From: Auricularia sp. M13
Lineage: Eukaryota > Basidiomycota > Agaricomycetes > Auriculariales > Auriculariaceae
Reading direction: 5' to 3'
Length of the DNA stretch: 64,000 bases
NCBI GenBank assembly: GCA_037042915.1
Contig: CM073196.1
Span: 3,162,001-3,226,000 of the forward strand
In this document: in pieces, positions 20,259-32,543 of the stretch
Numbering within the stretch: the first letter of the stretch is position 1
Layout of the letters: each line of letters opens with the position of its first letter
The notes under the pieces: model-generated
The model's input: only the letters and a program-made list of their open reading frames with translations
The model's database searches: none
What the model was told of the DNA's origin: nothing
Position numbers and translations under genes: made by a program

Positions 20259-20510
20259 GTTTTGCACGTGTATGTGTAGGGCACAGCGAACGACTTCAAA
20301 TTGCGTGTTTCCTAAAGCTTGTCGAAGATAGCAGCCGAATACGAGCGACGAAATCCGCCTGAACCTGATTAAAAATGGGGAGAGCGGGGTGACAAGGACC
20401 GAATCCCGCACAAGCTCGGTCGGACAAGTCCGACTAAAACGCATTCTTTTCTACCCGCCTCTGCCCTTCGCAGAAAGTCGTTCATTGTGGCGCACTGGGC
20501 GCATAACATC

Positions 20511-21710
20511 ATGACTCGGCCGAAAACAGTGCAGCTACCGGCAGAGATTCTACGCATCATATTCGAGTGCGGCCGCCCTCTCTTTCACTATAAAGATTTC
20601 CATACTGGACTGCATACGGTCAAACTGCTCTGGACGGTTTACTACCGCTCTCTTCGTCGATTCTCCCTTGTGCATAGGACATGGACTCCATGGGCACAGG
20701 AGCTGCTGTTCGAGAACGTCGCCCCTTCTCTTACATGCCTTTCCGGGGCAGTCACATGCTACCCCGTTGACTGCTTGCTTGAAGCTCCCAGACATCTGCG
20801 CAACAAGACGAAGTCGTTGGCCCTGCAGGTTGGGAAAAGGCTGCAGCAGAAGCACCCCCGCGAGCCGCCCACTGTGCTCGCCAGTTTTGCATCATGGGAC
20901 CAATTTGCTCGCGTTCTGGCCGCCTTCCCGAATGTGCATCACCTGCGCATCAATTTATATTCGCTCGACATTTTGGAACCTACGATGAACGAGGACCAGC
21001 TGCGGCTTGCCCAGGAGCAGCGATCGCTGCGCCACCTGGCTATTTATTTCGACATCAGTCCACCAGTGGAATCACTCTGCCAATTGCTTAACTCCTGGAC
21101 GCTGCTAGAGACACTCGAACTCTCTAGCTCGTGCGGACAGATATTCTATAACACACCCGACGCCGATTCAATTCGCCCCTTGGAGCATCTACGTGATTTG
21201 CGACTCTGCCTGCCGGTGGGTGAACCCGGCCACGCGTGGCTCGATGATGCATTGGCCCGCACTCAGAATCTCCGCGCGCTTCGTTGTTCGACGTCGGACC
21301 TGCCGAAACTATTGCCGTTGGTGCATGGCAGTTTAGAGACTTTATCTGTCGATGCCGATTGGGGTGGTCCAAATGACAACCCATTCACCGGCATTGCACT
21401 GTGCAGCAAGCTCGTCACCGTAGCACTCGACATTGTTGACTTATCCCCGGCGCGAGTAGCGAATTGCTTGAGGAGCCTTCCGCGCGGATTGAAACACTTG
21501 TCCTTAGCTTGCCACCCGGTCTATCCCAGCTTGCTGAGGCACTCTGGCATGGACTGGTCGTCATTGCGTACTCTCACCCTTGGCCCACTTCCAAAGGCGA
21601 TGGCTCGGCGTGGAGGCGCAAACAATCTTTATGTTAACCAGGATGTAGAATCCTTGCAATCGTTATGTTTGAAGCACGATATAGTGCTTACCATCCTGTC
21701 GGATACGTAG
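20511..21710 (+). CDS. F-box / LRR-like protein (paralogue of the gene at 62842)
   Basis: An intronless frame of 399 codons from the ATG at 20511; the frame is open a little further upstream but without an ATG. The N-terminus VQLPAEILRIIFECGRP is an F-box-like helix pair. FSLVHRTWTPWAQELLFENV follows, the usual end of basidiomycete F-box domains. The remainder consists of leucine-rich stretches (LRHLAIYF, LLETLELSS, LRALRCSTSDLPKLL, LKHLSLACHP), giving an LRR-like solenoid. Such proteins recruit substrates to SCF ubiquitin ligases; the substrate is unknown. It shares layout and many residues with 62842-63996. These F-box genes are highly expanded in Agaricomycetes. Confidence 0.8.
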   Translation: MTRPKTVQLPAEILRIIFECGRPLFHYKDFHTGLHTVKLLWTVYYRSLRRFSLVHRTWTPWAQELLFENVAPSLTCLSGAVTCYPVDCLLEAPRHLRNKTKSLALQVGKRLQQKHPREPPTVLASFASWDQFARVLAAFPNVHHLRINLYSLDILEPTMNEDQLRLAQEQRSLRHLAIYFDISPPVESLCQLLNSWTLLETLELSSSCGQIFYNTPDADSIRPLEHLRDLRLCLPVGEPGHAWLDDALARTQNLRALRCSTSDLPKLLPLVHGSLETLSVDADWGGPNDNPFTGIALCSKLVTVALDIVDLSPARVANCLRSLPRGLKHLSLACHPVYPSLLRHSGMDWSSLRTLTLGPLPKAMARRGGANNLYVNQDVESLQSLCLKHDIVLTILSDT

Positions 21711-22248
21711 GGGCTTTCGATACCGAGGATACAGAACAGAGCTCGCGAAGTCTGCATGGACCACCGAGGCGACTGCTACAACAGGGCCATTCTTTACGTG
21801 CAGGATGTAATGAGCTTGGGAAACCCATGGGGATTGAATTTCCCTACCATGGTCCACGGCCAAATTGAGCATTGCGCCAAATGCTTTGTCATATGAAATG
21901 CTTGGTGCATGGTTTGCCCGGCGCATAATTTTGCGGGGTCGAATCGGCATTTGGAACTAAGCTGGAGGTTGGGAGGAGAGCTAAGGAAGGGGCGACCAAG
22001 GCAACCTGAACAGCCTCCAACCCTGCATCACGAAACAATAATATTACACTTCCACGTCGGGTACATCAGCGCGCCGTCAAAAATCGACTCCAGGACCGAG
22101 GCTGGTGGATGAGGATGGGGAAAAATGTGCTTGGGAGGGAACAAAGACAAAAGAGTCCAGTGAGCGGCTGCCTCAGGGGGGTGAGTGCAATATTATAGTA
22201 GTATGTATGAGAATGGAGGTCGTCGCGTCGGCGTTCAGCGTTCGGTGT
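21711..22248. other. Intergenic region between convergent genes
   Basis: Separates the F-box stop from the UPF0658 stop. Only short, low-quality frames. No feature seen. Confidence 0.5.
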
Positions 22249-23898
22249 TCATTCTATGGACATGCGCGGCCCGAGCGCAGAGCCGCCCATGTAGCTGCCT
22301 TGCCGCCCGGGTTCGGTCATCGGCGTGCCGCCCGTTGCGTTGAGCTTGGGCTTCACGCCCTCCTGCACCTTCGGCGTGCGCAGGCCCTTGTCGAAGTCTT
22401 TGAAGCAGATGATGCCGACAAAGAAAGACGATATGAGCAGGATGAACGCTACTATCACTATTGCGGCAGAGTGAACAAAATGCAGGGGAGGGATACAGCG
22501 AGAAAACATACGGAAGAACGCTAGCGTCGCCCGTGTTGTCGCGTATCGCTCGCGGCTGGAAGGAAGCCACAGCCTGATGAACTTGTACACGAAATATGTC
22601 TCCGCGGCAGCCATGAGCACCAACGACGCGGTCATCAACCTGAAGTAACTGTTAGCACATGAACTTGATGTGGCTGGAACCAACTCGGCGCACCATTTGA
22701 TTTCGCGCTGAACTGCAATGCCGCACATAATGAGCAGCAGCAATACGACAGGTATGGCAAGGATGGTGAGTGCGAATTCCGCCGAGTCGCGCGACAGGAC
22801 CAAGATCAGCAACTACACGTGCAGTGTGTTGCATTAGCAAACAAAGACGAAGTGAGATGGGATTTGCAGCGCACCTGGATCGTCACGCCCGTAAAACAGA
22901 AAAAGTCAAACTTGAGGAGACAAATCATGATCTGGTAGTAGCGGTACATGGCTGGAAGCCACATCGTTTCAGCGTTGCTGGGGACTGAGAGACGGTCGGC
23001 GAAACGACGTACTCCGCATGCGTGGGTCTGCCCCGATCGCGTGGAACACTGCCCAGCTAAAGTGGCGGTGTCAGTCATCGGGTCGGCAGTTCAGGGAGGA
23101 CATACCCGAATTCGGCGTACAGCGCCCGGACAGTCAGGACCATGACGATGAGCGACACGCCGAGGACAATGGGCACGACGATGAATAGCCTGCGCGCGGG
23201 AGCAGTCAAGAAGCAGCCGTCAGAACGCCGCTAGGCGCGTGACGAGAGGCACACGCACTTGAACACAGTCGACCATAGTGAGCCAGGCGAATCGCATGTC
23301 TGTGCGAAAACATCAGCCCGGGTCGTGCGGAAGACATGCAATGCTGCTGCCGCACCTTATAGCAGTCCGAGCCCGGGGTCAGGACTAGCGCCTCCTTCGT
23401 TTGCTGTATTTGAAGCGCCGAGAAGACCATCAGCGCAATGTGGAACCTAGACAGTCGCGCAAGCAGGTGTGAGAGCGCGTAATGGCGGCGGCGCGGGACG
23501 CACATGAGGATGGACACGAGCTGCAGCGAATTCCGCAGTCGCAACGCATCGGCGGCGATTACAAGCTCGAATAGCTCTGCCAGAGCGAACAGCGCCAGGT
23601 AGCACGGCAATGTCTAAAGCAACGCTCAGCGTACAGTGCTGAATCCATTTCGGCGGCCTGATACACACTTTGTAATTCGGGCCGGAAGTGTCGACCGCAT
23701 TTTCGACCTGTGTTCAATAGAGTGAATCCTGAGCGATACCATGCATAGATTGCACGCACAAGGCCGAAGGCAGTTGCGATCATAGCAAAGACGACCGCCG
23801 CCTCTGTTTCGGGACGATTAACAGCTGCACGAGGTCGTTGCTGGCAGCTTACGGATGACGACTGTGGGGTAATTCACATTAAACCCTGAGATATCCAT
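22249..23898 (-). CDS. UPF0658-type Golgi membrane protein
   Basis: A multi-exon gene for a polytopic membrane protein of the UPF0658 family, located at the Golgi in fission yeast but of unknown activity. Segments in order are: start [15 protein letters not shown] at 23898; a 49-nt intron, then [47 protein letters not shown] then DALRLRN (about 23610-23530); [19 protein letters not shown] (about 23440-23385); [20 protein letters not shown] (about 22955-22890); [20 protein letters not shown] (about 22805); [29 protein letters not shown]; and [16 protein letters not shown] before a hydrophilic tail. These match the family along its length and give about seven membrane segments. The gene is divergent from the DNAJC9 gene. 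Not every intron border was fixed. Confidence 0.82.
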
Positions 23899-24055
23899 GA
23901 CAACTCAATACTCACCGGTGCCTAGGAATATGCGCTGGGCTGATGTGCCGAGAAAAGCATCGCCAGCCATGAGAAAGGATCGGGAACAGGAAGGACAACT
24001 CGAAAACAGCTCCGACAGGCAATTCCCGAACGACGCGCCTCTGCCCAACCACTCG

Positions 24056-25086
24056 ATGGACCGCGACAACGACCCGATATCCCAGTTTTTCCCTGGCCAG
24101 GACAATGTTGACCTCTACGCCGTACTAGGCCTTACCGACGCCGCCACGCCCGACGACATCAAGAAGGCGTACCGCAAACTGGCGCTCATTCACCACCCCG
24201 ACAAGCACGCAGCGGCCTCTGAGGAAAGAAAGGAAGAGGAATCGCGTAAATTTCAGCAAGTAGGCTTTGCCTATGCTGTTCTCAGCGATTCCAAGAGACG
24301 CCAGCGCTACGACACAACCGGTCTTACCGACGCGGCCTTTGAGCTCGCTGAGGGCGAAGACGGCTGGCAGACTTATTTCTCGGACTTGTTCGAGGAGGTT
24401 ACGCGTGCACGACTCGACGAGATGAAGAAGGCGTATCAGGGTAAGCACGGGCTTGCTCGACTGCCCGCGCGTTAGGTAGTGACACGCTTTCAGGCTCCGC
24501 GGAGGAACGCGCTGACTTGCTGGACGCGTACACCAAATGCGACGGCGACATCGAGCAAATCATGTCCCACATCCCCCATACGACATACGAGGACGAGGAT
24601 AGATGCGTCGCCATCATCAACGACCTCATTGCTTCGGGAGCTGCATCCCTACTGCCGCGGTGGAAGTCGAGCACACAGGACAAGAAGGCAAAGGCCCGGC
24701 GACGTAAGGAGGGTGAGAAAGAGGCGCAGGAAGCCGAGGAAATGGCCAAGGAGCTGAATGTGTGGGACGAATTCTACGGCTCGGGCGCGAAGGGCAAACG
24801 CAAGGGCAAGGGCGGTGGTGGCAAGCAGGCCGACGAAGAGGACGTCTCCGGCTTGCAGGCGCTCATCCAGTCGCGGCAAAAGGCTCGCCTGGGCGTCCTC
24901 GACGCTCTCGCAGACAAATATGCGGCGCCTCAGCCGAAGGGCAAGAAACGCGCAGCAGAGGGTGGACCTGCGTCCAAGCGGAAGAAGACAGCCGCCGCCG
25001 CCGCCGAGCCTGAAATTGACGAGGAGGAGTTCCAGAGGATTCAGGCTAGCATCATTGGGGACAAGAAGTCGCGTTCAAAGCGCTGA
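24056..25086 (+). CDS. DNAJC9-like J-domain protein
   Basis: Two exons (24056-24440 and 24494-25086) with a 53-nt intron, 325 residues. The J domain is at about 14-80 ([20 protein letters not shown] with HPD in IHHPDKH). It is preceded by DPISQFFPG, typical of DNAJC9 proteins. The second exon begins [19 protein letters not shown], the conserved middle region, then a charged helical tail with Lys-rich NLS-like blocks (KKRAAEG, KSRSKR). DNAJC9 proteins are nuclear co-chaperones for Hsp70 that also hold histones H3-H4. I chose the ATG at 24056 because an upstream in-frame ATG at 23897 would overlap the start codon of the divergent UPF0658 gene and adds only non-conserved residues. Confidence 0.85.
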
Positions 25087-25185
25087 AGTGTGGTTTTGGC
25101 TAGACTCCATTGTGTAATACTATCATCACGTGCAATGTGTACACTTTGTTTACTTTGATTCAACTCTGCAGTATACCCGTCCAGT

Positions 25186-28100
25186 ATGGACTACTTCACG
25201 CAGTTCCTGCGCTCGACGTCGAACCAGCTACTGCCGAAGGCGCCCAAGGACCATGTCGGCGACTTTCACGCCTCCTGGACTACTGTCAAGGTCGGACTGA
25301 GCTGCCTTGGACCTCTTAGCGCAGGCATTGACAGCATGAGCAGGAGACCCTGGAGCACCCGGACGAACGACAGCTGACGCGTGGCATTGCGAGCACAGAG
25401 GTGCCCGCGAGGCTCAAGCTCATGGTCGATGCACTCGTCTCCGAGTCGACGAGCACCGAGGAAGGGTGCGGCCGCCGGCGCAAGTCTGTTATCATGGCTT
25501 ACGCTCAAGCATCAGCACCTTCGGCCCGTGTCTGGAATATCTGCTCAAGAACGGTGCGCATGGACCCCGCACGCGGGTGAAAGCTGACGATTGAATACAG
25601 ATGTGTTGGGTACGCTGGTGCTGCTCAGTGAGAACGACCGGCCGGCGGGCATCCAGGCCGAGGTCTTGCGCACAGTGAACAGCATGATAGTCTCTCTGGA
25701 CGAGCAGTTCCTTGTGCACAGCGCGGTGCACAAGGCCGTCATCCGCCTTTTGCGCATGTGTGCGGGCGACGAGTTGCAGGAGCGCATCGACGGCCGCAAC
25801 AAAGCCATGGGTGCCGCGGGCAACATTATTCGACCAGCTCCCAGCGAGTATGAAGAGGACTGTAAGCGCAAGGCACCTTGGCGAAATCGGTCTGATAATC
25901 TACAGTGGTGGACTTGCTCTGCATCATCTGCGGTCGAATACGAACATACCGAGACCTACTCATGATATTCTTCCACGACAAGAACTGGTTCCATATACAA
26001 CCACTCGCGACGCTTTCAGAAGAGGACGAGGATGAGGAAGAAGACGTCCCACGCGCCCCCTCCCCGACACCATCCCAAAAGACAGTAACCTCTGCACCTG
26101 CCGCTGCAGAACCAGAACCAGAACCAGAATCAGCACCAGAGCCCGATCCCGAACTTAATGCGCCAGGACCTACGAAGCCCGAGTACGAGTTTCTCATCTT
26201 CAACTACCTCTTGCGTTTCGTGCACCGTGAGGGCAAGATTGGCGACTTCGCGCGCGCGGGTTTGCTCTTCCTCATGGACGTTGCCCTCTCTGCGGGGAGC
26301 AACCGCAACATCGACCCCGATTCGCAACAGGAGCTGCAACGCCCGCCATCCCCGCGATCCGGGTCGCAGACGGCGGACCCTGTCGAGGAGGCCGAGCTTG
26401 CGTTGGCGGAATACGTGCTGGACGGCGATTTCGCGGAGGTCCTAGGCGCGGGTCTCGGCGCGGTGTACAGCGTACTGCCATCCAAGCTGGAGGTCAAGTC
26501 CGAAGCGCCCGCTTCGCAAACGGGCGGTATGCTGCTCGGCACCGCCGGTCTCGGCAGCGAAGAGGAACAGCGGCAGCGACAACGTAACGCTGAGCGGAAC
26601 GACATGCTGGGCATCGAGTCGAGCGACTCGCCGTACTTCCGTAGCCAGCTGGAACATTTTCTCAAGCTTCTCGAGTTCCTGCAGGACGTGCTGCGCCGCA
26701 ATCAGCCCAACGAGCGCGCGGAGTCGCTCAACCCCGGCGTGTTGCTGGGCAATGCCATCACCAACTCCATACTCGACGCCGTCAAGCGCGTTTTCCTCGA
26801 GAACATCCTCTACACAAGCATTCTGGAATGCTCGGATGTCGACGGGAGCGCCGTGGCCGTGATGAGCTATATCGATGTCATGTTGCGCACGCTCAAGCAG
26901 GACCACCTCAGTGACATGCTTGTCGAGTACCTGATGAGCGAGGACGACTCGGCGCGCCCGACCCGCGCGAAGAGGCGCATGCTCAACCTGAGCGAGGCGC
27001 CGCCGATGTCTGCGCGCGCGCGCAAGCTCTCGCGGCGGAAGAGCAGCGCCATGATGCTGCTCGAGATGGAGGGCGCGTCCGCCAACCGCCAGTCGACTTA
27101 CTTCACCGCGCTGGAACGGTTCACACTGAAGGACCTTATTCTGACCAACCTGCGCTCTGAGTCGCAACCTACGGCTGCAGCTGCTCTGCTGCTCCTGCAG
27201 ACGCTACTTTCGTGCCACTGCCATGCAACCGTGCCCAAGCTCCTCATCATCGTGCGCGACCCTGGCGCCACGATGTTCCCCGAGCCTGCGCGGATTGCAG
27301 AGGCTGAGCCGCCGCGGCCTGCTACACCTGACAGCGATATCTTTATATATCCTGGCGCGGAGCCCGAGGAAGAGAAGAAGTTCTTCGAGAGCGTGTTCAG
27401 CCAGCCGAGCACCACGATCGCGACGCACGAGCGCGAAATGCAGCTCTACATGAACCTTGTCGCGCAGATTGACGTCGGGCACAGCGAGGACCCGTTCAGC
27501 ACGGGCTACAACAACTACCTGCAGGACGCCATCCTCGCTATCCAGTCGCATAGCTGCAGTACAGATCCACGCGCGGACGAGGGGTGGAAACATCGACTCG
27601 ACCCGAACGGGCCACTGCTCAGCGCGCTGCTGCAGAGCCTGCGGCAGTTCTTTGCCAACACGCCGGAGCGAAACGTCGCACTGACGGGCGCGTTCGCGCA
27701 GCTCGCGATGTGCCCGACGCGTTCACTCGCTGGCTGGCTGACGTTCGGCACGGCGCACCCGGAGCCGCCGCGCGCCGCGTCGCCCGTGCCGCTCAGCGCC
27801 CTAGACGGCGACCGCGACGGGGACGACCGCAGCATCGACGGCGAGATCGACGAGCGGCTGGCATCGACGGCCGGCGTTGTGCTGCCACTGCCGGACATGG
27901 GCGAGGCCGCGCACCCGGCAATGCACGGGCTCTTCCAGGGCCTCGTCGCGCAGCTCGACCGTTACCGCTCGCTCGTGCCGCACTTCGACCGCTTCCTCGT
28001 CGAGCGGCGCCAGGGTTTGCTCTTCGCGGAGAACCTAAACGACGCTCTCAGCCTTGCGCTCGAGCTCGACGTGCTCACCGGGCCACCCGCGACGCCGCCC

Positions 28101-28571
28101 AAGCCGAAGCCAGCGCGCGCGAAGAGCGGCCCGTTCGCGTTCCTCACGCCCAAGAAGAAGACGGCGCCGCCGAAGCCAACTCCCAGCGCGTCGCCGCCCG
28201 GCACGCCGCCGCACCGGCGCGCTATGAGCGCCAGTCCGTTCGCGCCGCACTACCAGCAGACCGGCGCCATCGCCGTCGAGGCGCTCAACGCGCCCGTGCC
28301 AGCGTCGGGACCGTGGACGCCTGGTAAAGGCAGGACATACGATGTTTTCGGGCCCGAGAAGAGTGCGTGGGCGGATGAGCCCGAGGAGGACGAGGACGAA
28401 GACGCGCTGAATGCGAATCGCAAAGCCGAGGAGGCGGAGACCAGTGTGAAGCGTATCACGGTCTCGCAGCTGCTCGATAACGTCGTCATCCTCGAAGAGT
28501 CTATCAAGGAACTCACGGCGATATTACATGCGCGACGGACGCTGGGTATCGATGCGGTGCGGTTTGTGTAG
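25186..28571 (+). CDS. FHIP / RAI16-like protein (FTS-Hook-FHIP complex subunit)
   Basis: Five exons, 25186-25290, 25344-25465, 25516-25553, 25601-25861 and 25906-28571, are joined by introns of 44-53 nt and give 1063 residues in frame. The N-terminus (MDYFTQFLRSTSNQLLPKAP, W..VK.TLEHPDERQL) and the following blocks GPCLEYLLKNDVLGTLVLLS, VLRTVNSMIVSLDEQFLVHS and FEFLIFNYLLRFVHREGKIG-like YEFLIFNYLL are typical of the RAI16 family. An acidic, Pro/Glu-rich insert lies at about residues 200-235, and the last ~250 residues carry Pro/Lys-rich disordered stretches. In Aspergillus the FhipA complex links early endosomes to dynein through Hook; that role is inferred here from homology. Exon 3 is only 38 nt. 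Confidence 0.85.
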
Positions 28572-28780
28572 AGCGTAGAGCGTAGAGCGAGAGCATGGAT
28601 CGTGAAAGGTAGCATGGGAACGAGAATGTGCGGCCGGATAGTGTACGGATACATAGTGTCACAAGGGTGCGGGTGTGGTATGTGTGCGGAGGCGAAGCAG
28701 CGCGCTCCGAGTATCAGTCTAAGTTATTGACCTGCAGCTTTCAAACCAAAGAAATTCCCTTCCGTCAGGAGCGTCAAGGC

Positions 28781-31071
28781 TCAGGGCTCGTCCTGGTGTA
28801 GACCATACGAGTCCTTCATACGTGCGCGGATCCAGAGACCGCCCTTGACAGACAGCGTGAGCGACGAGACGGGCCGTATACGCTCAACGCTCTCCCGGCC
28901 GGCGGGCGAGGTGGCCCAACGCGGAGGCGGAAGCGTGCCCGCGGGCTGCGCGTCCGGCGCGAGCTCGAGCGCCGCGACACGCTGCAGCATGCGCACGAGG
29001 AGGTATGACGTTTCGGCGTATGCAAACTGCTGGCCCAGACACTGCAAGTGCACCCACCATTAGCAAGCACTTCGAGAACGCGAAGACGAAGACGGGCGTA
29101 CTATTCGCGGGCCGGCATTGAACGGGAGGAAAGCGAATGGATTCCGGACATGCGCCTTCTGCTTGAGTTCTTCCGGGTTGACCGCGTCGCCCTCGCCCTC
29201 CGGGCTGAGCCAGCGCGCCGGGTCGAATGCGAGCGCGGAGTCGCCCCAGATGTCCGTCCTGCGGTGCAACAGAAGCGAGCAGAACTGCGGTCCCCGCACA
29301 CCATCAACATCCACACGCTAAGGCAAGAAGAAACGGACGCACGGTGATCGAGACATTCGCAGGCATGTAGAGCGGATGGTGTCCTGAGAGCGGGGACGGG
29401 AGCGCAGAAGCCCCGACGCCTGTAGTCAAATTCAGCGTTCGGGTGCAGACTAGAAGGAGGAGGAAGGCAGACTTCGGCGTATGTTGAACGGCACGGGCGG
29501 AAAAAGCCTGAGGACCTCGTTGAGCACCGCGCGGACTTCTCGGGCGAGGCTGCATCAGCGGGAGGCAGGGGAATGGGAATAGCAGAGGACGCACGGTAGC
29601 GCATCTCGCGCACGTCCTGCGGCGTCGGCGCGCGGTCGCCCACGACGCGCTCGATCTCCGCGCGCAGCGTCGCCTGCACGTCCGCGTGCTGCGTCAGACA
29701 GTAGACAGTGAATGTCAGCACCGACGCCAGCGTGTCGCGCGACGCGAGCAGGATGTTGAGCACTTCTGCCCGCACGAGCTTCGGGTCGTCGATCTGCGAG
29801 ACCATGTAGTCCAGGAACGTCATCTCGTCGATGTCGTTCAGCTGGCCGCGCTTCGCCATGGCACTGTCGATGATCGGGCCGATGAGGTCGTCGATGATCT
29901 TGACGGCGGGAGCGGTGCGGTCGCCGAATATCTCAAAGACTGGCCACAGCGAGCCTCTAGGGGAGAGTTTAGACAGACAGGCATGCAGGGGATGATGGGG
30001 TCGCACATTCTGACGCGGGTGGCCCCGACAAACGCGGCCTCGTTGAACGCGCCGCAGAACCGGCCCCAGGCCTCGTCCTTGCAGATGAGGGCGTCGAGTG
30101 ACTTGACGCAGCGACCGAAGAGAAAGTCCGTGCCCACGTCCATCGAGAACCGGCCGAACAGATCCTGCCCGAGGTCAGCGGTACTGCAATTGCCGTCGTG
30201 GGGACGGACCTGGATGTCGAGCGCGTCGCCGTGGTGGGCGTACATGCCGAGCACGGACAGCATCTTTGCCGAGTGCAGCTCGAAGCAGCGATAGTCCTGT
30301 GACGGATTAGGCCGGCGTCATGTTCTTGACTGAGACGACGCTCACTGTGATGCGTTCGCGGGAGAAGAAGGGCTTGAGCAGCTGCCGGTGCTGGCGCCAC
30401 TGGTCGCCGTCCGTGGTGAAGATTCCCTGGCCCAGGAAGAGATCGAACATGTCCCTGAACTTGACACCTTTCTGGAGTAACTGTTACTGATAGTGGGGTC
30501 TATGGAAATCGACTGGGCTCACCACGAAATCGTTGAAAGAGGTAGCAAGCACATGCTGCACGTTGGCAGGGTCGACTGAGAGATTAAAGTATTAGCACAG
30601 CAAGAGACTGTACAGTTCGGAGCGCGCCTGTGACGATCTGTGGGCGCTGCGGGTCAGTGCGGGGCACGCAGTGTCGTCCGGCGCGGTACGCACCTGCGAG
30701 GCCCAGAGAATGCCCATGTCGAACGTGGGCCCGAGCAGCTCGGCGTGGCGACGCATGGTCTCGGCGCAGTACTCGTCGCCGTCGGAGACGACGAGGTCCC
30801 AGAGCACGTCGAGGTTGCCCGGGAGCCAGCCACGGACGCGCGGGACCGGGCGCGCACCCAGACGCTGCATGTCGGCGTTGCGAGCGCGCTGCTCGGGGAT
30901 TGCGCGCAGATACTGGGCGAGCGGGATGGAGAGCGCATAGACAAGGACTGAGAGCCAGGGTCTGGGGGGCTGGGCGGGCAACAGCCATCGCAGCAGCAGG
31001 TGGGCGAGCGCCGGCGGCAGGACGAGGGCCTTGGCGACAGACTGCAGCAGAAAGCGGGACTTGAGCGCCAT
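28781..31071 (-). CDS. Cytochrome P450 monooxygenase (CYP63-like)
   Basis: A multi-exon gene starting at 31071 with a membrane-anchor N-terminus rich in Leu/Pro (LPPALAHLLLRWLLPAQPPR, SVLVYALSIPLAQYL). Conserved parts are QDLFGRFSMDVGTDFLFGR (about 30170-30110), the I-helix LNILLASRDTLASVLTF (about 29760-29710), and WGDSALAFDPARWLSPEGEG (about 29250-29190). The heme loop FAFLPFNAGPRI is split by an intron from CLGQQFAYAE, with the heme-ligating Cys just after the intron, at about 29050. The C-terminal strand includes LTLSVKGGLWIRARMKD. The pattern resembles the CYP63 group of white-rot fungi, which oxidise alkanes and aromatics. Substrate is unknown, and exon borders other than the ends are approximate. 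The upstream side abuts the repeat island from 31.5 kb. Confidence 0.85.
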
Positions 31072-31514
31072 GGGCAGAGGCGAAGCGGAAACGCGGGCCT
31101 AGCTGCAGTCCGCCGTCGCGGCCGTCCTTGACATTCGGTCTGGTCGGAGACAGCGAACACCCCTAACAGCGGCCTTTTCGGAACACTTTGGTTACAAGTG
31201 CAAAGCTTGTTAACAACCTTTCAACACTTCTTGTACATACACAATGGGAGTGGTCAAAACAGAGCAAGGCCCATTAATATAAGTTTTTGCGGTTTCGTTC
31301 TTAGAAGAGAGAATGCATGACTTAGATATTGTGATAAGCAAAGTGCACTCTAGCTCATATCTTCACACAACTTACAAGCCAGTGATTACATCTTGTCATC
31401 AGAGAGGACAATGTACAGCACATGTTTTCCAAAAGCAACTTGGTCGTTGGAGACTTTGGCTGCATTCCCCACATGGTCATTTATTCTGTAAGTGCAATCC
31501 ATTATCTGACTTGT
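31072..31514. other. P450 upstream region, AT-richer
   Basis: About 440 bp between the P450 start and the LTR element. It is noticeably AT-richer than its surroundings. No gene or clear TATA box on the minus strand could be fixed. Confidence 0.4.
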
Positions 31515-31519
31515 GTTGC

Positions 31520-32543
31520 TGTCACGGTGTGCTGCATACACCACCGACCAGGAGGCGTAGCCGACCAGGAAGGGTACTCAGGAGGGGAAGGTCAAACACA
31601 TAATAGACCAGATCCAACCTAGGGTACATCCGAGGGCAATCGCCGGTACATATAGTCCGATCGGAGGCAAACCGGATCCGAACGCTCCAGACAACAAAGG
31701 AAGCCAACCAACACCAAAGAGAGGTCCGGAAGCGATGGGAAAGGCATCGGGGAAGTCACCGAGGGTAATCGGGAGCCAATGGAAGCAATGGGGGGTAAAG
31801 GGAGTCAAGGGAGGGTCAAGAAAGAGTGAAGCGTCGCGCCGAAGGCGCAGAACGGCTCCGGACGAAGGGGATAAAGGATGTCCGTGCCTATGGAGGGTAT
31901 CGGGCGGGTATCCGAGACAGACCAAGGTGTCCTTGCATGTATGCACGCACTAACACCGGGGGCGAAAGGCGCCGACGCAATGGCAGCGCGCAGCAGCGAG
32001 CGCAACGCGTCGGCGAGCGAGGTACGGGTGCACCACCCAACAATCAACACTCCCACTCCATCCGGACAGCCTCCGGACCATGGACCATGCCGCGCGGACC
32101 GAGGAGAGTGTGGCGGCCGAGGTCCGAGGTGCCGGAGCGGTCGAGCATCCAGGGGACAGAGGGTGACGGATGTACGTCGGCACGATCGTTGCAGCTTCAC
32201 CTATACTCCCAGCGCACACCGGCCATGCAGGGCGATACCCGAGGTGTGGTGTGCGGCATCTCCGAAGGTGTAGGCCGTAATGTGACACCGAGGAGACGGA
32301 CCGACGAACGGCTACACACTGGTTGGAAACCAACGCAGCGGTGATCGACAACAATGGCAATAGCGCGTCGCATCCAAGGACCGAGGTTGACAGGGGTCCG
32401 GTGACGCCGAGAGAAGGTAGCCGAGGTGCCAGCGGTCCGGAGAGGCATGCGGAACGGGTATATCGGTCCGACGGAGCGGTGTGAAGCGGCGAAAGAGATC
32501 CAACGGAAGCGGCGTATGGGCAAGATCGCCGCGCACCGTAACA
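31520..32543. repeat. Left LTR of the 31.5-kb element
   Basis: 1024-bp direct repeat, TG...CA ends, nearly identical to 34859-35882. Confidence 0.9.

Noticed and set aside
23897-24055. Upstream start for the DNAJC9 gene
   Set aside because: Would overlap the divergent UPF0658 start codon. The added N-terminus is not conserved in the family, so 24056 was preferred.
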